Source of the DNA: Lysobacterales bacterium
GTDB taxonomy: Bacteria > Pseudomonadota > Gammaproteobacteria > Xanthomonadales > Marinicellaceae
Reading direction: 5' to 3'
Length of the DNA stretch: 38,434 nt
NCBI GenBank assembly: GCA_026996795.1
Contig: JALWKC010000200.1
Coordinates: forward strand, 2,185-40,618
The position numbers and the translations under genes are program-made. The notes below the pieces were generated by a model, which saw only the letters and a program-made list of their open reading frames with translations, did not search any database and was not told the origin of the DNA. Below are positions 18,042-26,994 of the stretch, one piece after another; positions within the stretch are counted from its first letter, which is position 1; every line of letters starts with the position of its first letter.

Positions 18042-20087
18042 ATGTCCATCAACACGATCACACCCAATGCCCAAAAAACCGCTCTCTTTGCGGCCATTTT
18101 TCTGGCCCTGAGCCTGCCGGTTTCGGCCCAGAAAAATCCCGATAGCGATAACATCACGCCCACTGACAGCCTGCACATGACCTTTGCCGGCGATCAGACG
18201 CGACTGGGCATCGGCGTCAATGACAACGGCGACGTGGTGGCCGAAATACTCAAGTCATTTGGTAGCTCCTGGCGCAGCAACTGGCTGGGTGAGGCCTGGT
18301 ACGCCGATGGCGCCGGCGGTCTGAAACTGAATTACCACTGGGTACGGGGCGCACAGGAACAAAGTGACCTGACCAAAAAAGCCGACCAACTGAGCGTCTG
18401 GAAGGTCTTCACGGCGGTGGATCAAAACACCTTTGATGACCGCAAACTGACCCTGGGCACCGGCGCCGAACACAACAACCGCTTCTGGTCGCTCAGCCTC
18501 AGCAAAGGCATGACCGGTAAACGCCTGACCAGCCGGTTGACAGAAATACAGAACAGCATCATCAATGGCACCATTGACAATCACCCGACGGAACAGACTC
18601 AGACCATCGAAACCACCACGTTCTGGTATGAACAGGCCTATGACGTCGGTGTTGGTGGTCGCATTGGTCGCTTTTTCGAGCCATCACTGTTGCGGGTCTC
18701 AGGCGGACTGGATTATGAAAAGGGCGATTATTCCTCCAAACAGTGGACGGCCAGCCTGAGTCTGGAAAAATACTTCCGCAACACCGGCCACAGCCTGGCA
18801 TTGCGGGTGGAGCAACTGCACAAAACCGGTGATTACCAAACCGGTGACAACAATGACACGCGCGGGATTCTGCTGTATCGTTACGACTTTGGCCAAACCT
18901 ATCGCAGCACCCAGCGTTTTGAGAAACTCAAAACCATCGACCAGGTGGCGCTGGCCAAACTCAAGGAAGAACGCCGCCAGGTGATGCAAAATCAGGTCAA
19001 CCTCTCCAACCGCACCTTCTTTGACCTGGATTCAGCCGAACTGAAACCCGAATCACGGCAGTTGTTGACTGACCTGGCCAACAAGATCAAACGCCTGAAG
19101 CTGGCCAGCAAAATCACCGTGGTGGGTCACACTTGTGATTTGGGCACCGAGCAGTATAACCAGGGTCTGTCCGAACGCCGGGCGGCCGCGGCACGCCAGT
19201 ACCTGATCAGTCAGGGCATCCCCGATGACCAGATTGTCACTTACGGCAAGGGCGAAACCAAACCGCTGGAACCCAATATCGACGAGGCCCACCGGCGCAA
19301 GAACCGACGCGTTGAAATCAGTTTCCTGAGCCTTGAAGGAAAAGTCAAGGACGTGGAAATTCCCGCCGATGAAATGCCCTTCAAATGGGTCAAAAAAACC
19401 GTCAAAGCGCCTCCGGCATGGATTGATCGCGCCTTGCGCAATCCCATCAAACACAAACGCAGCGTTGACACCTATCGCTTCAGTAAAACCGAAACCAAAA
19501 CAACGCTGGGTGAAGTGGTGGTGCTGAATGAAGCCCCGCAAGCGGCCGATGACAGCATCAGCATCAACCACACCCAGGGTTCGGTGGTGATTCCGGTGCT
19601 GGATAATGACACCGACCCCGAAGGCGATGGCCTGAGCATTGTGGATGTGACTCAGCCTGCCAATGGCACCGTGGTCAACAATGGCGACAGCCTCACCTAT
19701 ACACCCAACCCGGGGTTTGTGGGCACAGACACCTTCAGTTACACCGTGGACGACGGCCACGGCGGCCAGGCCACCGCCAGCGTCAGCATTGAAGTCACCA
19801 ATCAGGCACCGGTGGCAGTGGATGACGGACCTTTTATGCTGATGACCAATGCCCCGCACGTACTGGATGTGCTGAGCAACGACAGTGACCCCGACGGCGA
19901 CCCCTTGAGCATCGTTTCTGTGGATACCACTGGCCTGCAGGGCACGGTGGTTATCAATGACGACGGCACCCTCACCTATACTCCGCCACCTGGCGTTTAT
20001 ATGCTCGATGAGCACTTCAGCTACACGGTGACAGACCCTTATGGAGCCACGTCAACCGCCATTGTCAGTGTCTGCCTGAGGGATTGA
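18042..20087 (+). CDS. OmpA-family outer membrane protein with C-terminal Ig-like repeats
   Basis: This 681-residue exported protein starts with a signal peptide (TALFAAIFLALSLPVSAQ, cleavage near residue 30). Residues about 40-300 alternate hydrophobic and polar residues with many aromatics (FWSLSLSKGM, FWYEQAYDVGVGGRIGRF), suggesting a beta-barrel. Residues about 310-430 are an OmpA C-terminal peptidoglycan-binding domain with FFDLDSAELKPES, VVGHTCDLG, QGLSERRAAAARQYL and RRKNRRVEISF. After a basic linker come two cadherin-like/tandem-95 type repeats (about 505-680; AADDSISI, NDTDPEGDGLSI, GTDTFSYTVDDG, then NDSDPDGDPLSI). In typical OmpA proteins the peptidoglycan domain is C-terminal; here it is internal. 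The gene overlaps or abuts an Hpt gene. The GTG at 17997 is a less likely start. Confidence 0.85.
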   Translation: MSINTITPNAQKTALFAAIFLALSLPVSAQKNPDSDNITPTDSLHMTFAGDQTRLGIGVNDNGDVVAEILKSFGSSWRSNWLGEAWYADGAGGLKLNYHWVRGAQEQSDLTKKADQLSVWKVFTAVDQNTFDDRKLTLGTGAEHNNRFWSLSLSKGMTGKRLTSRLTEIQNSIINGTIDNHPTEQTQTIETTTFWYEQAYDVGVGGRIGRFFEPSLLRVSGGLDYEKGDYSSKQWTASLSLEKYFRNTGHSLALRVEQLHKTGDYQTGDNNDTRGILLYRYDFGQTYRSTQRFEKLKTIDQVALAKLKEERRQVMQNQVNLSNRTFFDLDSAELKPESRQLLTDLANKIKRLKLASKITVVGHTCDLGTEQYNQGLSERRAAAARQYLISQGIPDDQIVTYGKGETKPLEPNIDEAHRRKNRRVEISFLSLEGKVKDVEIPADEMPFKWVKKTVKAPPAWIDRALRNPIKHKRSVDTYRFSKTETKTTLGEVVVLNEAPQAADDSISINHTQGSVVIPVLDNDTDPEGDGLSIVDVTQPANGTVVNNGDSLTYTPNPGFVGTDTFSYTVDDGHGGQATASVSIEVTNQAPVAVDDGPFMLMTNAPHVLDVLSNDSDPDGDPLSIVSVDTTGLQGTVVINDDGTLTYTPPPGVYMLDEHFSYTVTDPYGATSTAIVSVCLRD

Positions 20088-20095
20088 GTGACGGC

Positions 20096-20404
20096 ATGGA
20101 TGGCTCGCCGCACAGCCCGGGGTTCCTTGCCTTGCGCAAGCGATACCTGGGCTCTTTTCCGGACAAGATAGCCGCCCTGCGCACAGCGCGTGCCGCAGAA
20201 GACTGCGACACCGTCGTCAACTTGCTGCACCAACTGGCCGGATCCAGCGGCAGCTATGGTTTCCTTGAACTAAGTCGCCTGTGCCTGGCGCTGGAAAAGG
20301 AAGTCATTTGCAGTCAGGACAACCTGGACAAGGCCAAGGAAATGCTGGAGGACGTGCTGGCACTGATGGAAACCATTTATCGCGAACACAGCGACAATCA
20401 CTAA
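20096..20404 (+). CDS. Stand-alone Hpt (histidine phosphotransfer) protein
   Basis: This 102-residue all-helical protein matches the Hpt domain, which passes phosphoryl groups between response regulators in phosphorelays. The active His is H45 in NLLHQLAGSSGSYGFLELS, the classic HxxxGSSxxxG pattern. It has no receiver or kinase domain. It follows the OmpA-like gene by eight bases (or overlaps it if the TTG at 20084 is used), so the two are probably cotranscribed. That pairing of an outer membrane protein with a soluble phosphorelay protein is unusual. No hybrid kinase lies in the window, so its partner is elsewhere. A terminator follows. Confidence 0.85.
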   Translation: MDGSPHSPGFLALRKRYLGSFPDKIAALRTARAAEDCDTVVNLLHQLAGSSGSYGFLELSRLCLALEKEVICSQDNLDKAKEMLEDVLALMETIYREHSDNH

Positions 20405-20461
20405 CAAATTGCCTGTTTCACTCTCTGCAGCCTGGCCGTCATTCGGCAAGGGCACACAGCT

Positions 20462-20488
20462 AAAAGCCTCCTTGCCGGTGGCTTTTTT
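20462..20488. terminator. Terminator between hpt and yjbQ
   Basis: A 10-bp stem with one mismatch (AAAAGCCTCC with GGTGGCTTTT, loop of five) runs into T6 on the plus strand, and its A-rich left arm gives T4 on the minus strand. It sits between converging genes and may serve both. Confidence 0.75.
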
Positions 20489-20495
20489 AGTGAAC

Positions 20496-20906
20496 TTAGT
20501 AAATGGTCACCAGCACGCGGCGTCGATGCCCCTGCAAACGATGCTCCCACAGAAAAATGCTTTGCCAGGTACCCAGCGCCAATGAACCGGCCAGCACCGG
20601 CACAGTGACTTCAGTTTGCGTCAAGGCCGAACGAATGTGCGCCGGCATGTCATCCGGCCCTTCCATGTTATGGCGATAATGCGCCCGACCATCTGGCACC
20701 AGCTTTTGCATGAAGTTTTCCAGATCCCGGCGCACGTCCGGGTCCGCGTTTTCTGTGATCAGTAACGAGGCGGAGGTGTGCAGCAGGAACACATGGCACA
20801 GTCCTTCGCGCACACCACTTTCGCCAATCAGCTCACTAAGGGCCGAATCCAGCAGATAAAAACCCCGGCCACGCGTTTGTACGGGCAATTCCGCTCGAAA
20901 CATCAT
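20496..20906 (-). CDS. yjbQ: YjbQ family protein (UPF0047)
   Basis: This 136-residue protein belongs to the YjbQ/UPF0047 family. Hallmarks are HTSASLLITENADPDVRRDL, the YRHNMEGPDDMPAHIRSAL core and GTWQSIFLWEHR near the C-terminus, with conserved His residues that form a metal or phosphate site. Some members show weak thiamine-phosphate synthase activity and can rescue thiE mutants, which is notable since thiC, thiD and a ThiE-like fusion are also in this window. The true cellular role of the family is not settled. Two adjacent ATG codons (20906 and 20903) are possible starts. It lies 56 bases after the RND permease on the same strand. Confidence 0.9.
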   Translation of the reverse strand: MMFRAELPVQTRGRGFYLLDSALSELIGESGVREGLCHVFLLHTSASLLITENADPDVRRDLENFMQKLVPDGRAHYRHNMEGPDDMPAHIRSALTQTEVTVPVLAGSLALGTWQSIFLWEHRLQGHRRRVLVTIY

Positions 20907-20962
20907 TATTTACCAGTTCTTCATTTGCCTGTGCATTGGAAGCAGGTTTCATTGTCGCCTTT

Positions 20963-23900
20963 TCAGACCGGCTGTGAGCTGGCATTATCATCCAATGTGA
21001 CACGATACCAGGCCGCGTAGAGGGCCGGCAAAAAGAAAATAGTCAAAAACGTGCCAACAGCCACACCGCCAATCAGCACATAGGCCATGGGGCCCCAGAA
21101 GGTGGATTCAGTCAATGGCATAAAGGCAAAAATAGCCGCCAGCGCGGTCAAAATCACCGGCCGTGCCCGATGCACCGTGGCTTCCAGCACCGCCTGGCCC
21201 ACCGGCATCTTCCTGATATGGATGTTCTCATCAATCTGGGCAATCAGGATCAGGGTATTACGCATCAGAATACCCCCCAGCGCGATCAGGCCCAGGTTGG
21301 CCACAAACCCAAACGGCTGATTAAACAGAATCAGCGCCGCCACGGCGCCAATCAGGCCCAGCGGTGCGGTCATCAACACCATAAACAGGCTGGTAAAGGA
21401 ACGCACGTAAAACATAATCAACGCCGTCATGACCAGTAACATCAAGGGCACATTGACTATCAGGGAGTCCTGCGCCTGACTGGATTGTTCCACCGAGCCG
21501 GCAATTTCAATCCGGTAGCCCTCAGGCAGATTATGGACAATATCTTGAATCTTCTGCCACACCATCAAGGTGGCATCCGGCGGCTGCAAATGGCCCTTGA
21601 TTTCAGCGTTGACCGAAATATAACGCTCACGGTTGCGCCGCTCCAGGTATGGAAACTCGGTGCCCGGTTCAATGGCAACCAGTTGCCCCAGCGGGACACT
21701 TTGTCCACTGGCCAGTTTGATGGGGATGGACTCCAGCAAGTGCACATTAATGCGCGTACCATTGTCACCGCGAATCATGGCATTGACGGTACGCAGGTTT
21801 TCACCCACTTGCGCACTGACCGCGCCATTCAGCCAGGCATTCATCTGCTCCATCACGGTCTTTTTAGTCAGGCCCTGTTTGGCCAACTGCTCCAGGTCCC
21901 ATTTCAGGGTAAGGTTTTCGGTTTGATACTCCCAGGACAGATTGGGGTCCAGCAAAAACGGCATGTGCATCATGCGCTTTTTGATTTTGCGCGCTATCTC
22001 AACCAGGGTGTTGGCATCCTTGCCGATGACCCGGAAAGAAACCGGCCAGGGCACAGGCGGGCCAAACAGCAAGGGATACACACGCACACGGGCCTGGGCG
22101 TATTCACCGCCCTTGATGCGCTTGAGTATTTTCTCCCGCAGGCGATCCCGGGCTTTCCAGTCTTCAGCCACCACCACAATGTTGCCATACGCCGGATTGT
22201 AGAGTTCCGGGCTCAGGGCCAGGAAGAAACGCGGCGCACCTCGGCCCACGTAAGCCGAGAGTGAACGCACCTCTTTTTCGTTCAGTAATTCATTTTCAAT
22301 GCGTGAAACCAGCTTTTCGGTGGCCTTGATGGAGCTGCCGTGTGGCAGGTTAATGTCAATTAACAATTCAGGCCGGTCGGAGTTGGGGAAGAACTGCTTC
22401 TGCACCCTGGTTTTCATGCCCACCACTGCCAGTGCAAAAACGCCCAGGGTAATACCAATAACCAGCCATTTGTGGCGAATGCACCAGGCCACGGCCCGAC
22501 CGATGGCCCGATAAACCGGGCTTTCGAAATGATTCTTGAGCATTTTTGGCGGCAGTTTATCCGGCAGCAACACCACCCCCAGAAAAGGGGTGAAAATTAC
22601 CGCCACCAACCACGAAGCAATGAGGGCAATGCCCACCACCCAGAAAATATTACCAGCATATTCACCCACCCGCGAGTGCGCCAGACCTATGGGCAGAAAA
22701 CCCGCGGCCGTCACCAGAGTACCAACCAGCATGGGTGCTGCGGTTAATGTCCAGGCATAGGAAGCGGCCTTGATCTTGTCCAGCCCTTCAGCCATTTTGA
22801 CCAGCATCATCTCGATGGAAATAATGGCATCATCCACCAGCAGGCCCAGTGCGATGATCAGCGCCCCCAATGAAATGCGGTCAAAATTGATGCCCCAAAG
22901 TTTCATCAGGGCAAAAGTCAGGGACAAGGTCAGCGGCACAGCCAAAGCCACAATAATACCGGCACGCAACCCCAGCGAGATAAAGGAAATCACCATCACC
23001 ACCAGCAAGGCGGCAAAAAACTTGATCTGGAAGGTGTCCACGGCCTGGTGGATGGCATCGGCCTGATTGGTGATTTTGTCCACCGTTATTCCAGCCGGCA
23101 AGCGCTTTTGCAAACGTTTTTCAAACGCCAGCAATTCCTGTTCCAGTTTCAGGCCATTGGCTCCATCAGCCATGACCACCCCCAGCAACAGCGCTTCCCG
23201 GCCACGGTCATGCACCAGGTAGTCCGGCGGATCCTGAAAGCCGCGGTAAATCGTGGCCAATTCCCCCAACTTGACGGCTTGACCCTTGGCAAACAATGGC
23301 AATTGACGCAAGCGTTCCACCTGATCGGCCGTGGCAGGCAACTGCTGACTGCGCAAGTAAAGGCGCGGCCCTTCGGTTTCAAAAAAACCGCCTGGAACCA
23401 CTGCCGTGTTGGCCAGGATTTCCTGCTGCACACGCTGTTGATCAAAACCCAGCGCCGTCATTTTTTCCTGATCAAAATCCAGGTAGATAACCGGCTGCCG
23501 CTCACCGATCAACTGAACTTTTTTGACGCCGGACAGGCGGCGGATTTCCTTGCGCAGGTCTTCGGCCAGTTCCACCAGCTCGTTCTGTGGCACCTTCTCG
23601 CCCGTGAGCGCATACAGGGTAAAAAAGACGTCTTTGAAATCGTCCAGAAAAAATGGCCCGACAACGCCACGGGGCAATTTTCTGGCCTCATCACCCAGGC
23701 GCTTTCTCACCTGGTAAAACAGCTCCTCGGAAATGCCGTTGGGGGTGGAGTCCAGAAAACTAACCAGCATATCCACCCGACCAGGCTGCACCTTGGATTG
23801 CACGTAATCGAAGTACTGGATTTCCTCCAGGCGTTTTTCCAACGGGTCGGCCACCTGATTTTCCATTTCCTCGACAGTGGCGCCCGGCCACAAGGTGGTC

Positions 23901-24049
23901 ACCACCATCATGTTGACGCTGAAAGGCGGGTCTTCGGCGCGACCGTTCTGAAGAAAGGAATAGACTCCGGCAAACAGCACCACAACCAGCAAATAGGTGG
24001 TGATCGAGCGTTCCCGAATTGCCCACGAAGAGAGGTTGAAACGCATCAT
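20963..24049 (-). CDS. RND efflux transporter, inner membrane permease
   Basis: This 1028-residue protein is a full-length RND permease of the AcrB/HAE1 superfamily: a first helix (about 17-35), a large periplasmic loop, six helices, a second large loop and a final helix bundle. The proton-relay Asp pair is present in GLLVDDAIISIEMM. The position usually held by Lys in the tenth helix is Arg here (GGILMRNTLILIAQ), as in a subgroup of RND pumps. It exports small molecules together with the lipoprotein adaptor encoded upstream; stop and start overlap as ATGA, so the two are coupled. No outer membrane channel gene is adjacent, so a TolC-type partner must be elsewhere. Substrates cannot be inferred. 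Confidence 0.93.
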   Translation of the reverse strand: MMRFNLSSWAIRERSITTYLLVVVLFAGVYSFLQNGRAEDPPFSVNMMVVTTLWPGATVEEMENQVADPLEKRLEEIQYFDYVQSKVQPGRVDMLVSFLDSTPNGISEELFYQVRKRLGDEARKLPRGVVGPFFLDDFKDVFFTLYALTGEKVPQNELVELAEDLRKEIRRLSGVKKVQLIGERQPVIYLDFDQEKMTALGFDQQRVQQEILANTAVVPGGFFETEGPRLYLRSQQLPATADQVERLRQLPLFAKGQAVKLGELATIYRGFQDPPDYLVHDRGREALLLGVVMADGANGLKLEQELLAFEKRLQKRLPAGITVDKITNQADAIHQAVDTFQIKFFAALLVVMVISFISLGLRAGIIVALAVPLTLSLTFALMKLWGINFDRISLGALIIALGLLVDDAIISIEMMLVKMAEGLDKIKAASYAWTLTAAPMLVGTLVTAAGFLPIGLAHSRVGEYAGNIFWVVGIALIASWLVAVIFTPFLGVVLLPDKLPPKMLKNHFESPVYRAIGRAVAWCIRHKWLVIGITLGVFALAVVGMKTRVQKQFFPNSDRPELLIDINLPHGSSIKATEKLVSRIENELLNEKEVRSLSAYVGRGAPRFFLALSPELYNPAYGNIVVVAEDWKARDRLREKILKRIKGGEYAQARVRVYPLLFGPPVPWPVSFRVIGKDANTLVEIARKIKKRMMHMPFLLDPNLSWEYQTENLTLKWDLEQLAKQGLTKKTVMEQMNAWLNGAVSAQVGENLRTVNAMIRGDNGTRINVHLLESIPIKLASGQSVPLGQLVAIEPGTEFPYLERRNRERYISVNAEIKGHLQPPDATLMVWQKIQDIVHNLPEGYRIEIAGSVEQSSQAQDSLIVNVPLMLLVMTALIMFYVRSFTSLFMVLMTAPLGLIGAVAALILFNQPFGFVANLGLIALGGILMRNTLILIAQIDENIHIRKMPVGQAVLEATVHRARPVILTALAAIFAFMPLTESTFWGPMAYVLIGGVAVGTFLTIFFLPALYAAWYRVTLDDNASSQPV

Positions 24050-25179
24050 GGCTGCGCGATCCGCACGACCTGGCCTTCACTCAACAAATGCGCACCCATG
24101 GCCACGATGCGATCATCGGGTGACAGCGCCGCCCGAATCCAGACAAAGGCGGGGAAGCTTCTGACCAGCGTGACTTCCACCCGGTGCACGGTGGGCGGGC
24201 CGCTGTTGGCATCAAGCCGCCACACGAAATGCTGGCCGTTTTCCGCAAAAACCGCCGAAACCGGCACTTTAAGCAGCGACTCCCTGACGGATTGACTGAA
24301 CCACAGCTGGGCAAAATCCCCCGGAATCAACGCGACCGGCAGCACTTTGGTATCCATTACAGCATAACGGGCCGGCCAGGTGCGGGTCACCGGGTCGGCC
24401 TGGGGCGACAGGTAACGGCGTTGCACCGGAATGTCCTGACCTGCCACCTGTGCCATGGCCTGGGCTGGCAGATTGTGCAAACGGGCCGCGGGAATGCCCA
24501 CGGCAAATTCCACCTGTGGACCGATCTGGGCCTTGAGAACCGGGTGACCGGCACCCACTACCGCGCCCACTTCGGCCAGCAGCGAAATAATGACACCGTC
24601 TTCCGGCGCCTTGAGCCGTGTGTATTCCAGCTGACGCTGAATCTGCTTCAGCTGCCAACGCAGTGCATCCACTCTGGCCTTGACATTATTCAGGCGATTT
24701 TGCGCATTATCAACGGCATCCTGGGGCACCAGCTTTTTGGCAAACAGTTTTTTGATCCGTTGCCATTCCTTGCGTGCCAGCACCAGATCCGACTCGGCCG
24801 CAGTTAACTGTGCCTGCAAGGCTTTCAGCTTCAGTTGCAGATCCGTGTCATCCAGCTCCATCAGCACCTGGTCTTTACGAACTGCATCACCGGGTTCGAC
24901 CAACCGCTGCTTTATCTGGCCGGGCACCTGAAAACTCAAGGCCGACAGTTTTTCCGGCACCACATCGGCCACCAAATGCCAGCGATCGGCTTCATTCACC
25001 GGAATCGGTTGGGTGACCTTGACCTTGATTGCTTGTGCTGCCTCACTGTCTGCATTTTTTTGCGGATCATCCACACCGGCACAGGCCAGCAGTAATGAGG
25101 CAGTCAGTGCGATCAATACGCCCTTCACCCCTTGGCGGAACGTCTCATTCACAGCGAGATATTTTTTTATGGAAAGCAT
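24046..25179 (-). CDS. RND efflux periplasmic adaptor lipoprotein (membrane fusion protein)
   Basis: This 377-residue adaptor has a lipoprotein signal (LIALTASLLLAC, Cys near 33). The two halves of the lipoyl domain are visible (VPGQIKQRLVEPGDAVRKDQ at about 85-105 and RLKAPEDGVIISLLAEVGAV at about 193-212), flanking a coiled-coil hairpin (about 113-185). Beta-barrel and membrane-proximal domains follow (DTKVLPVALIPGDFAQLWF, VPVSAVFAENGQHFVWRLD). It should bridge the permease and an outer membrane channel. GAGGA about seven bases upstream supports the start. MITE copy 2 lies 79 bases upstream of the ATG, so it may have displaced the promoter. Confidence 0.92.
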   Translation of the reverse strand: MLSIKKYLAVNETFRQGVKGVLIALTASLLLACAGVDDPQKNADSEAAQAIKVKVTQPIPVNEADRWHLVADVVPEKLSALSFQVPGQIKQRLVEPGDAVRKDQVLMELDDTDLQLKLKALQAQLTAAESDLVLARKEWQRIKKLFAKKLVPQDAVDNAQNRLNNVKARVDALRWQLKQIQRQLEYTRLKAPEDGVIISLLAEVGAVVGAGHPVLKAQIGPQVEFAVGIPAARLHNLPAQAMAQVAGQDIPVQRRYLSPQADPVTRTWPARYAVMDTKVLPVALIPGDFAQLWFSQSVRESLLKVPVSAVFAENGQHFVWRLDANSGPPTVHRVEVTLVRSFPAFVWIRAALSPDDRIVAMGAHLLSEGQVVRIAQP

Positions 25180-25258
25180 AGAAAATCCTCAAGGCTGGGA
25201 GTGGCGTAGCGGACTGGCCACATTACGCAGGCGGTTAAATCGAAAAAGTCCTTGTTAG

Positions 25259-25416
25259 GGGAGCTCTGATCGAATCGTGAACTCGTTTCTTATACCTGAA
25301 ACGTCCGATAACCGCGTTGAAGTCCTGGCCAATAGCCCGCTATTGGCTGCGAACTTCGCCTTGCTCTCGAATATTTTCGGCATAGTCTGCTTCGTCCCGA
25401 TTCAATCAGAGCTGCC
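25259..25416. mobile_element. 158-bp foldback MITE-like element, copy 2
   Basis: This second copy has ends GGGAGCTCTGATCGAATC and GATTCAATCAGAGCTGCC, the central palindrome GCCAATAGC/GCTATTGGC at the midpoint, and perfect 4-bp direct repeats TTAG at 25255-25258 and 25417-25420. It lies between the efflux adaptor and pdxH, both on the minus strand. It differs from copy 3 at about 22 of 158 positions by hand count. The right target duplication touches a 7-bp hairpin (25420-25437). It accounts for half of the 313-base gap from 25180 to 25492; in the rest I see only that hairpin. Confidence 0.9.
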
Positions 25417-25419
25417 TTA

Positions 25420-25437
25420 GCTGAAGTCATCTTCAGC
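25420..25437. other. Hairpin downstream of pdxH
   Basis: GCTGAAG/CTTCAGC form a 7-bp perfect stem with loop TCAT, 56 bases after the pdxH stop. There is no T-run on either side. It may be a 3'-end structure of the pdxH message. Confidence 0.35.
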
Positions 25438-25492
25438 CTCTTGTTTGGGTAATTATGGGGGGAAATCACCAATACGCAAGTCAGGCCTGGTG

Positions 25493-26113
25493 TTATGGAA
25501 AGCGTTTTTCGCGCTGCCAGTGGCCTTCAACCACACGCCACACGTCGCGATCATGCAGTCGGTACGGGCCTTCTTGCCAGAACTCCACATAATCCGGGCG
25601 CAGCCGGTAACCAAACCAGTGTGGTGGCCGAGGCACAGGCTGATCTTTGAATCTGGCCTCCATTAGCGCCAACTGTTCTTGTAGCGCATCGGGGTGCTCC
25701 ATGGGCTCGGATTGCAATGACGCCCAAGCCCCCAACTGACTGCCGCGCGGGCGGGTGGCGAAATAGGCATCGGATTCAGCATCGGTAATTTTTTCGATGC
25801 GGCCCTCGGTGCGCAACTGGCGGGCCAGGCTCTTCCAGTAAAAACTCAACGCCGCTTGCGGATTAACCGCCAGGTCCTGTCCTTTGCGACTGAGGGAGTT
25901 GGTAAAGAAAACCAGGCCGTGGTCATCAATGCCCTTGACCAGCATCACCCGCGCCGAAACGCGGCCGCTGCCATCGCAGGTGGCCAGTGTCGCTGCATTG
26001 GCATAAGCCGGCTCGCTGCTTTCGGCTTCATCCAGCCAGTCCAGCACTTGCTGTTTGACAGCCACAGGCCAGGCAGGAGGGGCTGTGGCCCCATTGTTTT
26101 GCGTTTTACTCAC
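25493..26113 (-). CDS. pdxH: Pyridoxamine 5'-phosphate oxidase
   Basis: This 206-residue FMN enzyme oxidises pyridoxamine or pyridoxine 5'-phosphate to pyridoxal 5'-phosphate, the last step of vitamin B6 synthesis and salvage. Conserved elements are RVSARVMLVKGIDDHGLVFF, SFYWKSLARQLRTEGRIEKI, RPRGSQLGAWASLQSEPM, and PPHWFGYRLRPDYVEFWQ followed by YRLHDR near the C-terminus. The start is GTG (MSKTQNNG), supported by GGAG about seven bases upstream. It lies 68 bases after xrtH on the same strand, possibly cotranscribed. PLP made here would serve the DegT aminotransferase among many others. Confidence 0.95.
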   Translation of the reverse strand: MSKTQNNGATAPPAWPVAVKQQVLDWLDEAESSEPAYANAATLATCDGSGRVSARVMLVKGIDDHGLVFFTNSLSRKGQDLAVNPQAALSFYWKSLARQLRTEGRIEKITDAESDAYFATRPRGSQLGAWASLQSEPMEHPDALQEQLALMEARFKDQPVPRPPHWFGYRLRPDYVEFWQEGPYRLHDRDVWRVVEGHWQREKRFP

Positions 26114-26181
26114 GGTATGCTCCAGGGCAATGGACGGCTTTCATTGAATCAGTTGCTCGATTTCAATTAACCACTGGTAAT

Positions 26182-26730
26182 TCAGGCCGCGGAAGTTTGT
26201 GTCACCTTATCCGGCATGTTCGGAGTGTTTCCACTGTCATCACCGCCATGGCTGGGCTTGGGCAGGTAGCGCAACCAGATCAGCCAGACCACCAGGGCAT
26301 CCAGAATAATCAGGGCCTGCCACAGGTAAAGGTGAAACCAGTCAAACCAGTGCTTGTCCCACTGCAGCAAGTAAAACAAGGTGATGATACGCACCAGGTT
26401 AAGTAGCTGGATGGCCAGAAAACCCAGCACAAAACCAATCAGCTTGTGTTTCCAGGGGGCCGGAAAGGCGAAAATGGCGGCAAACAGAATGATCACCGCT
26501 TCCACGCCGTTACAGCCCGGTGCAATTCGCACCGCTGCGGCATTGCTGAGACTGCTGATTACGTCCCCGTGCGCCACCACATCGGCATCAAACACTTGCA
26601 TGATCTTGGCGCTGACTGTGGCCAGAAATGATGTGAACGGCAACACCACGGCCTCGCGCACCGGCTCATAGATTTCCAGCGCAAACATGCCAATCACCAA
26701 CACAAAAAATAACACCAGAAATCGAATCAT
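26182..26730 (-). CDS. xrtH: Exosortase H (XrtH)
   Basis: This 182-residue membrane protein has about five hydrophobic segments and the exosortase/archaeosortase catalytic triad: C73 in RIAPGCNGVEAVIIL, R114 in NLVRIITLFY and H133 in DWFHLYLWQ. Its small size, near 180 residues, and the spacing of the motifs fit exosortase H, the transpeptidase associated with IPTLxxWG-CTERM sorting signals. It would cut such C-terminal signals at the inner membrane face and attach or release the protein. No protein in this window ends with that signal, so its substrates are encoded elsewhere. AGGA about six bases upstream supports the start. The polar tail after residue 155 looks disordered. Confidence 0.85.
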   Translation of the reverse strand: MIRFLVLFFVLVIGMFALEIYEPVREAVVLPFTSFLATVSAKIMQVFDADVVAHGDVISSLSNAAAVRIAPGCNGVEAVIILFAAIFAFPAPWKHKLIGFVLGFLAIQLLNLVRIITLFYLLQWDKHWFDWFHLYLWQALIILDALVVWLIWLRYLPKPSHGGDDSGNTPNMPDKVTQTSAA

Positions 26731-26994
26731 CGCTTATCCTGCCACTCTCATTACCCGCTCGTAAGCACAAAGCCGTATTGTACTGCAATGGAAAGCGCTT
26801 TTTAACCGCGTCGAAAAGTCCTGCCCCCTGACCCCACTGTGTCATCACACGGGTCTTGCATTAACGCCCCATTGGAACCGCCGGTTAATCCTGGGTTTTG
26901 AGAGAAAACATTTTTCACAGGGGATCGATTTTTTTCCGGAATATCAAGGACTTAAACGAGAGTTTCCTCCTTTTTTAACGAACCCTTAACTTGA

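Noticed and set aside
19053-20015. Minus-strand open frame of 320 codons
   Set aside because: It is antisense to the OmpA-like gene, has an Ile/His/Val-rich shadow composition and no domain features.
21485-22264. Plus-strand frame of 259 codons
   Set aside because: Antisense to the permease; no start signal or recognisable domain.
23048-24295. Plus-strand open frame of 415 codons
   Set aside because: It runs antisense to the well-conserved RND permease and adaptor, and its His/Gln/Leu-rich translation looks like a reverse-frame artefact.
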